Notes under the pieces: generated by a model
Seen by the model: only the letters and a program-made list of their open reading frames with translations
The model's database searches: none
What the model was told of the DNA's origin: nothing
Assembly (NCBI GenBank): GCA_000156295.1
Contig: DS999232.1
Location: 1 to 64,000, forward strand
Reading direction: 5' to 3'
From: a marine gamma proteobacterium HTCC2148
GTDB taxonomy: Bacteria > Pseudomonadota > Gammaproteobacteria > Pseudomonadales > Halieaceae
Length of the DNA stretch: 64,000 nt
Position numbers and translations under genes: made by a program
Part shown: one piece after another, positions 1 through 9,501 of the stretch
How positions within the stretch are numbered: position 1 is the first letter of the stretch
Layout: each line of letters starts with the position of its first letter

Positions 1-535
1 TGAATTGTTGCTTGTCAGTGCGTCGCTCCAGCTTGTCCAACTCATTGAGCATGGCTTCCACTCGCTTGACCTCACGGCCGCTAAAGCCAACTTCCAGCAA
101 CTCATCCAGCTCTTGAATGGCAGCTAGCGCTTGTCCGCAACAAGCCACACTGGTTTGGGTCAGTTCGTGAACTGCAGGGGCCAATTTTTCTGGAAAGCGC
201 ATGTCTCGCCCCATCAGGATGCTGGCGAAATCTTGAGCGGTATTGGCAACCTGGTCCTGAATGCCGACTAATACCAGCAGATCAGAACGCGGCACAGGCA
301 GAAACAGGCTTTTGGGTAAATGCCTGCGGACATCGCGTTTCATTTTGTCTGCATTTTTCTCAGACTCGATAATGGCTTTGTAAATTTCCTTGGCCCGATT
401 CCAGTCTTCATCTGCCGATGCTTGAACCAGCTCTGGGAGATGCTCCGCAGCCTCGAAGGCTACCTGCATATGTTCCTGTATGGGGCCTATAGGCGATCGC
501 CCAAACAAGCTGCCCAAAGTGTTTCTACCAGCCAT
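1..535 (-). CDS. DUF47/PhoU-like TIGR00153 family protein, 3' end outside window
   Basis: The frame on the minus strand is open from an ATG at 533-535 to the window edge (178 codons, C-terminus missing). It begins MAGRNTLGSLFGRSPIGPIQ and continues as a charged, mostly alpha-helical protein, typical of the TIGR00153 (DUF47) family related to PhoU. Family members usually sit beside a PiT-type low-affinity phosphate transporter and are thought to modulate it. The partner would lie off the left edge, so this is inference. A GGAG ribosome-binding site lies about 8 bases upstream of the ATG. The gene is divergent from the ATPase gene at 744. Confidence 0.85.
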   Translation of the reverse strand, partial: MAGRNTLGSLFGRSPIGPIQEHMQVAFEAAEHLPELVQASADEDWNRAKEIYKAIIESEKNADKMKRDVRRHLPKSLFLPVPRSDLLVLVGIQDQVANTAQDFASILMGRDMRFPEKLAPAVHELTQTSVACCGQALAAIQELDELLEVGFSGREVKRVEAMLNELDKLERRTDKQQF

Positions 536-743
536 GGAGTTTCTCCGTTTCATGATGCTTCGTTTCGGCGAAGTATAGGTACAAAGCGCGCGGCCGTCAC
601 GAAATCTTCGCATGGGCCTCATCCGGCTTAATGTCCTATATCAAGGGGTGGCACGCGAGACCCTGTGCTAGCATTAGTGGTTCAGGTGCAGGCTGACGAT
701 AAGTGCCCTAGCAAGCACCGGTTTACCAACAGGGATAGCCAAT

Positions 744-2514
744 ATGGCAACACATTTCGGCGAACAGGCCATGGAGCACAGACTGGAGCTGGCCCCGCTG
801 GCCCAACTGCTATTCAGTGACGGGCGGATAACCCGGGAGGATATGCTGCGGGTGACCAGAAACGCCCGGGTCAAGGTGCATCCGTTGATCTTTTTGGCAG
901 AGCAAAAGCTCGAAGATCCGTCCCGTTCTGGCAGCTTGCTGGATATGGATAGCCTGCTGGCCTGGTTGAGTGAAACGACAGACCAATTGGTTTACTCCAT
1001 TGACCCACTGAAAATTAATGTCACCGCCGTTGCAGATGTCATGTCCCAGGCCTTTGCTGAACGCCATCGTATCCTCGCTGTTGAAGTAAAAGATGACGAG
1101 GTATGGATAGCTTCAGCCGAGCCGTTTATACGCGGGTGGGAAGGAAACCTGGAGCATGTGCTGCGTAAGCGAATCCGTCGGGTCTTGGCCGACCCTCGCG
1201 ACATTGCTCGCCACACTTCCGAGTTCTACACCATGGCGGTTTCCGTTCGCGGGGCCCGCAGTGCTGACAGTCTAGAGAACAAGCCTGGCACCTCCAACCT
1301 GGAGCAAATGCTGGAGTTGGGTTCAATGAAGGAACCCGACGCCAACGACCAGCACATTGTTAACATTGTTGACTGGTTGCTGCAGTACGCGTTTGAGCAG
1401 CGCGCCAGTGACATTCATATTGAGCCCAGGCGTGACGTGGGTAATGTCCGCTTCCGCATCGATGGCGTGCTGCACAGTGTTTACGAATTGCCACAGCAGG
1501 TCAGTGCAGCAGTCTCCAGCCGCATTAAGATCCTTGGACGCATGGATGTGGCTGAAAAGCGCAGACCTCAGGACGGTCGCTTGAAAACGCGCACCCCTGA
1601 GGGCAATGAAGTGGAGTTGCGACTGGCAACCCTGCCCACCGCATTTGGCGAAAAATTGGTAATGCGTATTTTCGATCCGGATGTACTGCAAAAAAGTTTT
1701 GAACAACTGGGCCTGGCAGAGGAAGACCTGATTCGTTGGGATGATATGACCCGGATGGGCAACGGCATCGTTTTGGTTACCGGTCCCACGGGGTCAGGTA
1801 AAACCACGACCCTTTACTCAACCCTGCGTCAGTTGGCCACTGCTCAGGTGAATGTCTGCACCATTGAGGATCCTATCGAGATGATCGAGGAGGCCTTTAA
1901 CCAGATGCAGGTCAATCACGGCATCAATTTGGATTTCGCGTCCGGTGTTCGCGCTTTAATGCGCCAGGACCCCGATATCATCATGATCGGAGAGATTCGC
2001 GATCTGGAAACCGCCAACATGGCGGTGCAGGCAGCACTGACCGGTCACCTGGTGCTCTCGACCTTGCACACTAATGATTCACCCAGCTCCATCTCGCGAC
2101 TACTGGAACTAGGCGTACCCGCATACCTGTTAAAGGCCACAGTGCGAGGCATCATGTCCCAGCGCCTGGTGCGAATATTGTGCCCCAGCTGTAAAACATG
2201 GGAGCCCCTGGACATAGATGCCTGGAAGCAACTAACAGCACCGTGGCAAATCGACCCTCCGGAAAAGTGGCAAGGCCAGGCGGATGCAAGAGTGCCGTGA
2301 AACAGGTATATGGGGCGCCAGGGAATTTATGAGTGCTTGTTAACAGTCCGGCCCTGCAGCAGAGATTCACTCGCATTTAGAGACCGCCCGAATTCGTGAA
2401 ATTGCAATGGACGGCGGCATGAAAACATTGCGCCTTTCCGGCGCCGGCCGAGTGGCGCGGGGGCAGACCACTATTGAGGAGGTCATGCGGGTTGCTCCTG
2501 TTCTGGACGCCTGA
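744..2514 (+). pseudogene. GspE/PulE/PilB-family ATPase, 3' end disrupted by frameshifts
   Basis: This is a type II secretion/type IV pilus assembly ATPase homologue. The N-terminal T2SSE_N-like domain spans about residues 1-170. The catalytic core has Walker A GPTGSGKTTT near residue 347, Walker B DPDIIMIGEIRD near 409, the His box STLHTNDS, and the first zinc pair LCPSC near 480. The first frame stops at 2300, but the expected C-terminus continues to a TGA at 2512-2514 (ECRETG, GRQGIYECLL, PALQQRFTR, LETARIREIAMDGGMKTL, then VAPVLDA) only by changing frame. At least five net one-base losses are needed between about 2275 and 2378, which also spoil the second Cys-x2-Cys. All the rest is intact, so sequence error is as likely as decay. 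No other pilus or secretion gene is adjacent, so the system served is unknown. Confidence 0.8.
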
Positions 2515-2540
2515 TTTGTTAGTGATCGCCGAGAATTCCT

Positions 2541-5429
2541 ATGAGTGTTGAGACAAGCAGCTTGCCGGATCCTCTTGCAGAGCAGGCGCTGGCGGCCTGG
2601 GAAAATATTCTGGATCGGGCCGACCCGGTTCAGGCAGACAAACTGCGAGTCGCAGCTGCTGTCCGTCCGGTCAGTGAACAACTTGCTAGAGCGCTTTCCT
2701 GTAGTGCGTTTATCGCTGAGCTCAGTAAGCGGAAGCCGGGCTTGTTGTTGGAGGTGTTGTCTGGTGATTTTATTCAGCAGTCGCTGGACGAGGCGGATTT
2801 TCACGCTCAACTGGTGGCGGCGCTGGCCTCAGAAGAACTGGACCTGGGTTCCTGTTTGCGTGGCTTCCGGCAACGTCACATGTTGCGCATTATCTGGCGA
2901 GACTTTTGTCGCCTGGCAGATACCCGGGAAACTGTGCGAGATACCTCGTTGCTGGCGGAAGCCTGTATCACTGAAGCCCTGTCTTGCACTCAGGCTGAGC
3001 TGGAGCAACGCTTCGGTGTTCCCATCGGCAAAGACAGCGGTGAACCTCAGGAACTGATCGTTCTTGCCATGGGCAAGCTGGGAGCCAGGGAGCTCAACGT
3101 CTCATCTGACATCGACCTGATTTTCGCCTATCCAGAGGCGGGCTATACCAATAGCGAAAAACGACCCATCAGCAATGAGGAGTTCTTTATCAAGGTAGGA
3201 CAGGGTGTGATCAATGCCCTGGACCAGGTAACTCCGGAGGGTTTTGTATTTCGTGTAGACATGCGATTGCGCCCCTATGGCGAAAGCGGTGCACTGGTGC
3301 ATAACTTCACGGCGCTTGAAGAGTACTACCAGGATCAGGGCAGGGACTGGGAACGTTATGCACTGATCAAGGCAAACCCGGTGACCGGCGATCCGAGCGT
3401 GGCGCAGCGATTGATGCAAAGCCTGCGGCCATTTATTTATCGCCGTTACGTGGACTTCGGTGTGATTGACAGTTTGCGCGGAATGAAACAGATGATTACC
3501 GCAGAGGTCCGGCGCCGTGGGCTGCAGGACAACGTTAAACTAGGTCATGGCGGTATTCGAGAGGTTGAGTTTATTGCCCAGTGCTTTCAGCTGATTCGAG
3601 GGGGGCGCGACCTGGGCTTGCAGCAGCGCGAATTGCTGCTGGTGCTGGAGGAGTGTGTCAGCCTGGGCTGCTTGCCAAGGGAGGTAGTCGATGAATTACG
3701 AGCCGCCTATTTGTTTCTGCGGGATAGCGAACACGCCATACAGGGTTATCAGGATAAGCAGACACAGGAGCTGCCAGGCGACGCGCTAAGGCAGTTGGCC
3801 ATGGCAACAGTCATGGGCTTTGCAAGTTGGGAGCATTACAGGGCCGCTCTACAGCAGCACCGGGACAATGTCGCCGGGCATTTTTCCGAATTGATTGCGC
3901 CGCCGGAAGAAGAGAATTGTGCAAGCGTCGATGAGGATGGCCTGGACCTGTGGGGTGAGGACATGAGTAGCGCAGCGCTGGCAACGTTGGGTTATAGCGA
4001 TGCCGATGTGACCCTGCAGCGATTGCAAGACTTGCGCAGCAGCAACAGGGTGACGGCGCTGCAGGTAGAGGGCAGAGAGCGACTGGAACAGTTCATGCCG
4101 CTGCTGGTGCGTGCCTGTAGCGAATCAGTTAATCCGGATCTTGCCCTTCACCGGGTGCTGCCTTTGGTGATTGCGGTGCTCCGGCGCAGTGCCTACCTGG
4201 TACTGCTCATGGAAAATCCGCCGGCCCTGGCGGAGTTGGTTTCGCTATGTTGCGCCAGTCCCTGGATCGCGGAGCAAATGTCGCGCAATCCGGTCTTACT
4301 GGATGAGTTTCTCGATCGGTCCAGTCTTTATAACGCCCCTGATAAGGAGGAGTTGCGCGAGCAGCTCTCCCAGCAGGTCGCGCGCCTGGCTACCGATGAC
4401 CTGGAAGCGCAGATGGATGCCTTACGTTATTTCAAGGCATCGCAGGTTTTACGTGTCGCCGCTAGCGAAATTGCCGGGCGCTTGCCGGTGATGAAAGTCA
4501 GTGACAACCTGACCTGGATTGCCGAGGTGATTCTGGAACAGGTGCTTGCAGTTTCATGGGCTGACCTGGCCCGTAAACACGGTGAACCCAAGCGCCAAAG
4601 TGATGGCTCTGGTTTTGCCGTTTTCGGTTATGGCAAGCTGGGCGGGATAGAGCTGGGATATGGTTCAGACCTTGACCTGGTGTTTATCCACGACGGTGTT
4701 CGCGGCTCTACAGATGGCGAGCGCAGCATCGACAACAGTGTTTTTTATATGCGCCTGGGACAGCGCATGATCCATATTCTCGAGACACGTATGGCCCTGG
4801 GCCAGCTGTACGAGGTAGACATGCGGCTCAGGCCGGATGGTAACTCAGGCTCCCTGGTACCTGGGATCGATGGCTTTTCCAATTACCAGCAACAAAGCGC
4901 CTGGACCTGGGAGCATCAGGCATTGGTGAGGGCCCGGTTTGCAGCCGGCGATCCCGCGGTGGCTGCCCGAGTAGCGCAGGTTCGTAAGGACATTCTTTGC
5001 AAGCCGCGGGAACACGCTGAGCTTGCTCGGGACGTGGTCAAAATGCGCAGGCGCATGAGCGAGCATTTGTTGAGCGAGGGCGACAACACCTTGTTCCACT
5101 TGAAACAGGGCAGTGGTGGCATTGTTGATATTGAGTTCATGGTGCAATTCGCTGTTCTGGCCTGGGCTCACAGTCATCCGGAGCTGGCGCGTTGGTCTGA
5201 CAATGTTCGCATTCTCGAGGTATTGGGCAAGGAGGGCCTTTTTTCCAGCGATGAGGCCCAGGATCTTACCCAGGCGTACCTGGACTATCGAGGCGCCGCT
5301 CATCAGTTGGCCTTGCAGCAGGAGCCGATTGAGGTCAGTACAGCACAATTCAACGATCAGAGAAGCCGGGTACAGGGGCGTTGGCAGGCCTTGTTTGGTG
5401 AGATCGAGGAACAGGCGGCGAAGGCATGA
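2541..5429 (+). CDS. glnE: Bifunctional glutamine synthetase adenylyltransferase/adenylyl-removing enzyme
   Basis: GlnE adds and removes AMP on glutamine synthetase in response to PII and glutamine, setting its activity to nitrogen status. The 962-residue length is normal. Both nucleotidyltransferase domains are visible: the N-terminal adenylyl-removing domain with SSDIDLIFAYPE near residue 188, and the C-terminal adenylyltransferase domain with GYGSDLDLVFIHD near residue 706. Each is followed by a GlnD PII-uridylyltransferase-like helical segment (GHGGIREVEFIAQ; GSGGIVDIEFMVQ). Its stop overlaps the waaF start (ATGA), so it is translationally coupled to the LPS core genes, the same neighbourhood as in Pseudomonas except that ilvE is absent between them. 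Confidence 0.97.
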   Translation: MSVETSSLPDPLAEQALAAWENILDRADPVQADKLRVAAAVRPVSEQLARALSCSAFIAELSKRKPGLLLEVLSGDFIQQSLDEADFHAQLVAALASEELDLGSCLRGFRQRHMLRIIWRDFCRLADTRETVRDTSLLAEACITEALSCTQAELEQRFGVPIGKDSGEPQELIVLAMGKLGARELNVSSDIDLIFAYPEAGYTNSEKRPISNEEFFIKVGQGVINALDQVTPEGFVFRVDMRLRPYGESGALVHNFTALEEYYQDQGRDWERYALIKANPVTGDPSVAQRLMQSLRPFIYRRYVDFGVIDSLRGMKQMITAEVRRRGLQDNVKLGHGGIREVEFIAQCFQLIRGGRDLGLQQRELLLVLEECVSLGCLPREVVDELRAAYLFLRDSEHAIQGYQDKQTQELPGDALRQLAMATVMGFASWEHYRAALQQHRDNVAGHFSELIAPPEEENCASVDEDGLDLWGEDMSSAALATLGYSDADVTLQRLQDLRSSNRVTALQVEGRERLEQFMPLLVRACSESVNPDLALHRVLPLVIAVLRRSAYLVLLMENPPALAELVSLCCASPWIAEQMSRNPVLLDEFLDRSSLYNAPDKEELREQLSQQVARLATDDLEAQMDALRYFKASQVLRVAASEIAGRLPVMKVSDNLTWIAEVILEQVLAVSWADLARKHGEPKRQSDGSGFAVFGYGKLGGIELGYGSDLDLVFIHDGVRGSTDGERSIDNSVFYMRLGQRMIHILETRMALGQLYEVDMRLRPDGNSGSLVPGIDGFSNYQQQSAWTWEHQALVRARFAAGDPAVAARVAQVRKDILCKPREHAELARDVVKMRRRMSEHLLSEGDNTLFHLKQGSGGIVDIEFMVQFAVLAWAHSHPELARWSDNVRILEVLGKEGLFSSDEAQDLTQAYLDYRGAAHQLALQQEPIEVSTAQFNDQRSRVQGRWQALFGEIEEQAAKA

Positions 5430-6469
5430 ATCAGTTGCCTGAAAAGATACTGGTCATCGGGCCCTCCTGGGTAGGAGATATGGTGATGTCCCAGGTGCTT
5501 TACCGGTTCTTGCAGGAGACCAGGCCAGGCGTGGTTATCGATGTTGCAGCACCGGTCTGGAGTGAGCCCATTCTTGAACGTATGCCGGAAGTGAATCGAG
5601 CCATTACTAAAGCTATCGGGCACGGAGAACCCGCACTTGGCCGGCGTTGGAAGTTGGGTCGAGGCCTGCGCGCGGAGCATTACGATCAGGCCATTATGCT
5701 GCCCAACTCGTTCAAGTCTGCCCTGGTTCCCTGGTTCGCCGGCATTCCCAGGCGCACTGGCTGGCGCGGTGAAATGCGCTATGGCTTACTTAATGATATG
5801 CGCGTCTTGAGAGAGCAAGACCTGCCTTTGATGGTGCAGCAGTTTGCGGCTTTAGGTCAGGACGCCTCCGCAGTGCTTCCAGAGGTATTGCCCACCCCGA
5901 GACTGGTGGTGGATGAAATCCAGGCCAGAGAGTGTCGCGACAAGTTTGGCATCGCTGCGGATATGCCAATCCTGGCTTTGTGCCCTGGAGCAGAATTTGG
6001 CAGCGCCAAACGTTGGCCCGCCGAGTATTACGGTCAGTTGGCGAAGCAGTTTCTTGATCGCGGCTGGCAAGTGGCCTTGTTTGGCTCCATTAATGATCAG
6101 GCGGTAACGGCGCAAATTGCAGCGGCATCCGGCGCTAGCGAGCGCTGCTTTGATTTGGCGGGCCGCACCCAATTAGCTGAGGCGGTAGATATGCTGTCAC
6201 TGGCCACCGCCGTGGTGAGCAATGACTCCGGGCTAATGCATATCGCAGCAGCGCTGTCACGGCCTTTGGTGGTGATATACGGAGCAACATCTCCAGGCTT
6301 TACACCGCCTCTTAACGACAACAGTAGCGTTGTGGTCAGCGCAATTGACTGCGCGCCCTGTTTCCAGCGTGAGTGCCCTCTGGGCCATCATAAGTGCATG
6401 CGTGACACCCCAGTGGGCGAGCTTACTGGTAAACTAGACGCTTTATTGGCGGTAACTAGCGAGGCTTGA
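5426..6469 (+). CDS. waaF: ADP-heptose:LPS heptosyltransferase II
   Basis: This GT9-family enzyme transfers the second L-glycero-D-manno-heptose to the LPS inner core at the cytoplasmic face of the inner membrane. The N-terminus ILVIGPSWVGDMVMSQ carries the family's GD motif. The C-terminal ADP-heptose-binding segment SNDSGLMHIAAAL lies near residue 264, followed by VVIYGATSPGFTPP. The Cys-rich segment CAPCFQRECPLGHHKCM is typical of WaaF. The 347-residue length is normal. It overlaps glnE by four bases and its TGA shares one base with the waaC ATG. Confidence 0.96.
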   Translation: MNQLPEKILVIGPSWVGDMVMSQVLYRFLQETRPGVVIDVAAPVWSEPILERMPEVNRAITKAIGHGEPALGRRWKLGRGLRAEHYDQAIMLPNSFKSALVPWFAGIPRRTGWRGEMRYGLLNDMRVLREQDLPLMVQQFAALGQDASAVLPEVLPTPRLVVDEIQARECRDKFGIAADMPILALCPGAEFGSAKRWPAEYYGQLAKQFLDRGWQVALFGSINDQAVTAQIAAASGASERCFDLAGRTQLAEAVDMLSLATAVVSNDSGLMHIAAALSRPLVVIYGATSPGFTPPLNDNSSVVVSAIDCAPCFQRECPLGHHKCMRDTPVGELTGKLDALLAVTSEA

Positions 6470-7464
6470 TGCGCGTCCTGCTTGTCAAAATGTCGTCCCT
6501 GGGGGACGTGGTCCATACACTGCCGGCACTGACTGACGCTGCGGCCGCCGTTCCGGGTATACGTTTCGATTGGGTTGTTGAAGAAGCCTTCGCCGAGATT
6601 CCAGCCTGGCACTCAGCGGTCGACAAGGTCATCCCCATTGCCCTGAGGCGATGGCGTAAGCACCCGTTGCGGGATTTTTCCGGCCCCGAGTGGCGTGAAT
6701 GCCGCAGTCAGCTCAGGCGAAATCATTATGACGCGGTCATCGATGCCCAGGGCCTGCTTAAGAGCGCCTTCGTAGCTCGCCTGGTAAAAGCGCCCATTTA
6801 CGGACTCGATAAGCATTCAGCGCGCGAACCGCTGGCCTCAGCAATTTATCAACACAAACTTGCTGTACCCGCAGACATGCACGCGGTGGAACGAACGCGT
6901 CTGTTGTTTGCCAAGGCCTTGCGCTACGAGGTTCCTGCTGAAAAAGGTGATTATGGGGTTCGTGACAACCTGGTCGGCGGGAAATCCAGTCGATCTAAAG
7001 GATTGCTTTTTTTCCATGGTACCGCCAGAGACGAAAAGCTGTGGCCAGAATCGCACTGGATTGAACTTGCTGACAAGGCTCACGAACAGGGCTATCCCGT
7101 TTGGCTGCCCTGGGGCAACGAGGATGAAAAGGCGCGTGCTGACCGCATTGCCAGCCAATGTCAGTCTGCCAAGGTCTTGCCTAAACTGAATCTTATGGGC
7201 GTTGCCGGTCTGTTGCTGGAGGCCGATGGCGCTGTTGCCGTTGATACCGGGCTAGGCCATCTGGCCGCCGCATTGGATGTACCCAGCGTATCGCTCTACG
7301 GCCCGACAAGTACTCAGCTGATTGGTGCTTATGGTCGCAATCAGGTGCATATCCAGTCTGAGGTGGGTGTGAGCGACACTGCTGATCCGGTGGCGATGAT
7401 GAGCGCCATTGATCCGCAGCAAGCCTGGTCCGAGTTGCAGTCTATTCTCCCGGCAGGGCACTGA
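6469..7464 (+). CDS. waaC: ADP-heptose:LPS heptosyltransferase I
   Basis: This GT9 enzyme adds the first heptose to Kdo2-lipid A. The start is taken as the ATG at 6469 inside TGATG, coupled to the waaF stop; a TTG immediately before it is less likely. The N-terminus MRVLLVKMSSLGDVVHTLPAL is diagnostic, and VDTGLGHLAAALDVPSV with SLYGPTS near residue 257 forms the nucleotide-sugar site. Length is 331 residues. waaF, waaC, waaG and rfaP follow in order with overlaps or gaps of only a few bases, so they are almost certainly one operon. Confidence 0.96.
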   Translation: MRVLLVKMSSLGDVVHTLPALTDAAAAVPGIRFDWVVEEAFAEIPAWHSAVDKVIPIALRRWRKHPLRDFSGPEWRECRSQLRRNHYDAVIDAQGLLKSAFVARLVKAPIYGLDKHSAREPLASAIYQHKLAVPADMHAVERTRLLFAKALRYEVPAEKGDYGVRDNLVGGKSSRSKGLLFFHGTARDEKLWPESHWIELADKAHEQGYPVWLPWGNEDEKARADRIASQCQSAKVLPKLNLMGVAGLLLEADGAVAVDTGLGHLAAALDVPSVSLYGPTSTQLIGAYGRNQVHIQSEVGVSDTADPVAMMSAIDPQQAWSELQSILPAGH

Positions 7465-7466
7465 CG

Positions 7467-8612
7467 GTGCGTCTGGCCTTCTTGCTCTATAAATATTTTC
7501 CCTACGGTGGCATGCAGCGCGACTTCCGTCGCTTTGTTGAGGAAGTGCAGGCGCGCGGTCATCATTGCAGGGTTTATTATATTGATTGGCAGGGCGATAA
7601 AATTCCCGCAGCGGAACATCGCAAAGTGCCTGTGTCAGCTGCCAGCAATCATCGACGCAATGAACGCTTTCTGGCCTGGGTAAACAATGACCTGGCGGCT
7701 AACCCCGTAGATGGAGTGGTAGGTTTTAATAAGATGCCCGGGCTGGACGTCTATTATGCTGCGGACTCCTGTTACCTGGACAAGGCGATGAACGAGAGAG
7801 GACGTCTGTATCGCAGGGGGGGTCGCTTTCGTCATTTTGCTGACTATGAAAACGCCGTGTTTGGCAGCGCTTCCAGCACTGAGATATTGCTAATTTCCGA
7901 CACTGAAAAAGCCAAGTTCAAGCATCACTACCACACGTCCGAAGCACGCATGCATATGCTGCCTCCCGGTATTTCACGGGACCGCTGTGCTGGTGCGGAT
8001 GCCGCTGACCGGCGCAAGGTGATTCGTGACTCCCTGGGCATGGCTCGCTCGGAACATTTGTTATTATTTGTTGGCTCCGGCTTTATCAAGAAGGGCCTGG
8101 ACAGGGCAATTCGAGCCCTGGCCAATGTTCGTGAAGCGCAGCCTCACCAGACCATACGACTGGTGGTGGTGGGTCAGGACCGGGAACGGCGTTTTCGCCG
8201 CTTGGCAAAAAAACTGGGAGTGCATGACCTGGTGCATTTTCTTGGCGGCAGGGATGATGTGGCTGAACTGTTGCTGGGAGCCGATACCCTGGTGCACCCG
8301 GCCCTGGACGAAGCAGCGGGCATTGTTTTGCTAGAGGCACTTGTCGCTGGCTTGCCGGTAATCTGCACGGATGTCTGCGGTTATGCACACCATATTGCTG
8401 CCGCCAAGGCGGGCATGGTGTTGCGCAGTCCCTTCCTGCAGAAGGACTTGAATACAGCGGTATTGCGTTCCCTGGATGGCGTTTATCGCTCTCAATGCCG
8501 TGAGACAGGGCTGACCTACGCTCAATTGACAGACTTATACTCCATGCACAGCACCGGCGCAGCATTGATTGAAGCGGCCATTGCCCATAAACAGGAACGC
8601 GGCAATGACTAA
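7467..8612 (+). CDS. waaG: LPS core glucosyltransferase I (WaaG-like, GT4)
   Basis: WaaG-type GT4 retaining glycosyltransferase, expected to add the first outer-core hexose to heptose II. The N-terminus RLAFLLYKYFPYGGMQRDF and the C-terminal HPALDEAAGIVLLEAL (E-x7-E motif near residue 280) match the family, as does the 381-residue length. The start is GTG at 7467, two bases after the waaC stop. The 3' end overlaps rfaP by eight bases. The exact sugar transferred cannot be read from sequence. Confidence 0.93.
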   Translation: MRLAFLLYKYFPYGGMQRDFRRFVEEVQARGHHCRVYYIDWQGDKIPAAEHRKVPVSAASNHRRNERFLAWVNNDLAANPVDGVVGFNKMPGLDVYYAADSCYLDKAMNERGRLYRRGGRFRHFADYENAVFGSASSTEILLISDTEKAKFKHHYHTSEARMHMLPPGISRDRCAGADAADRRKVIRDSLGMARSEHLLLFVGSGFIKKGLDRAIRALANVREAQPHQTIRLVVVGQDRERRFRRLAKKLGVHDLVHFLGGRDDVAELLLGADTLVHPALDEAAGIVLLEALVAGLPVICTDVCGYAHHIAAAKAGMVLRSPFLQKDLNTAVLRSLDGVYRSQCRETGLTYAQLTDLYSMHSTGAALIEAAIAHKQERGND

Positions 8613-9501
8613 ATACTTTTTGCGGCAAGACCTGGCAGCTGGCACGGACGCTCCACGAGCTGAGGCCGCTGCTGTCCTTGACTGGGCGGAGCAGCTAGCC
8701 TCCCACGCAGCGCCTGAAGATGTCTACCGCAACAAAGAAGGGCGCAAGACCCTCCGTTTCGATTGGCAGGGGCGCTCATGGTTCCTGAAGTTACACAGCG
8801 GTATTGGCTGGGGCGAGATTTTCAAGAACCTGTTGCAGATGCGATTCCCTGTTTTGGGAGCCGCCAATGAATACAGTGCGGTAATGGCACTGGAAAAGTT
8901 GGGGGTGGATACCCTGTCGGTGGGGGCATATGCTTCCCTGGGCGAAAATCCGGCAAGGCGTCATTCAATGATTGTTACCGAAGATCTTGTGGATACAGTC
9001 AGCCTGGAAGATTACTGTGCCAACTGGGCTAACTCACCGCCCTCTTTTCCAGTGCGCCTTAAAATCATCCGCAAGTTGGCCGACAGTGCCGGGCGTATGC
9101 ATGGCGCTGGAATTAATCATCGGGATTTTTATATTTGCCATTTCCATCTCGATGAATCGACCCTGGTTAACCGGCAACCGACTTGCTATCTCATCGATTT
9201 ACATCGCGCTCAAATTCGACGTCGCACGCCACGGCGTTGGCAGGTAAAGGATCTGGCGGGGTTGTATTTTTCTGCTTTGGATTGTGGCCTGACCCGGCGG
9301 GATCTGTTGCGCTTCATGCGCTGTTACGCGCCCGGTGGTCTGCGGCAGGCCCAAACAGCGGATGCGGCCTTATGGCATGACGTGGAGAAGCGCGCGCTGG
9401 CACTGTACCGAAAAGAGCACGGCAGGGAGCCGTCTGCTGTGGCTCCAGCAGGTAGCCTAAAAGGTGGCCTGGAAGGTGGCCCAAATGGTGGTCGAGATTA
9501 G
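8605..9501 (+). CDS. rfaP: LPS core heptose(I) kinase
   Basis: WaaP/RfaP phosphorylates heptose I of the inner core, which stabilises the outer membrane through divalent-cation bridges. The eukaryotic-like kinase motifs are INHRDFYICHF near residue 169 and IDLHRAQIRRR near 196, followed by KDLAGLYFSA and GLTRRDLLRFMRCY, all characteristic. The start chosen is the ATG at 8605 inside the waaG 3' end; an in-frame upstream ATG at 8569 would add twelve non-family residues. The C-terminus ends in a glycine-rich tail (GGLEGGPNGG) encoded by an imperfect short DNA repeat at about 9460-9492 that also carries the next gene's start. Confidence 0.95.
   Translation: MTKYFLRQDLAAGTDAPRAEAAAVLDWAEQLASHAAPEDVYRNKEGRKTLRFDWQGRSWFLKLHSGIGWGEIFKNLLQMRFPVLGAANEYSAVMALEKLGVDTLSVGAYASLGENPARRHSMIVTEDLVDTVSLEDYCANWANSPPSFPVRLKIIRKLADSAGRMHGAGINHRDFYICHFHLDESTLVNRQPTCYLIDLHRAQIRRRTPRRWQVKDLAGLYFSALDCGLTRRDLLRFMRCYAPGGLRQAQTADAALWHDVEKRALALYRKEHGREPSAVAPAGSLKGGLEGGPNGGRD

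Noticed and set aside
649-667. TGGCACG motif resembling a sigma-54 -24 element upstream of the GspE-like gene
   Set aside because: The -12 GC is not at the required distance (about 15 rather than 10 bases between GG and GC), so it is not a sigma-54 promoter.
4845-5348. Long open frame antisense to glnE
   Set aside because: It lies wholly inside glnE, has no recognisable domain and no ribosome-binding site; it is a shadow of the GC-rich coding strand.
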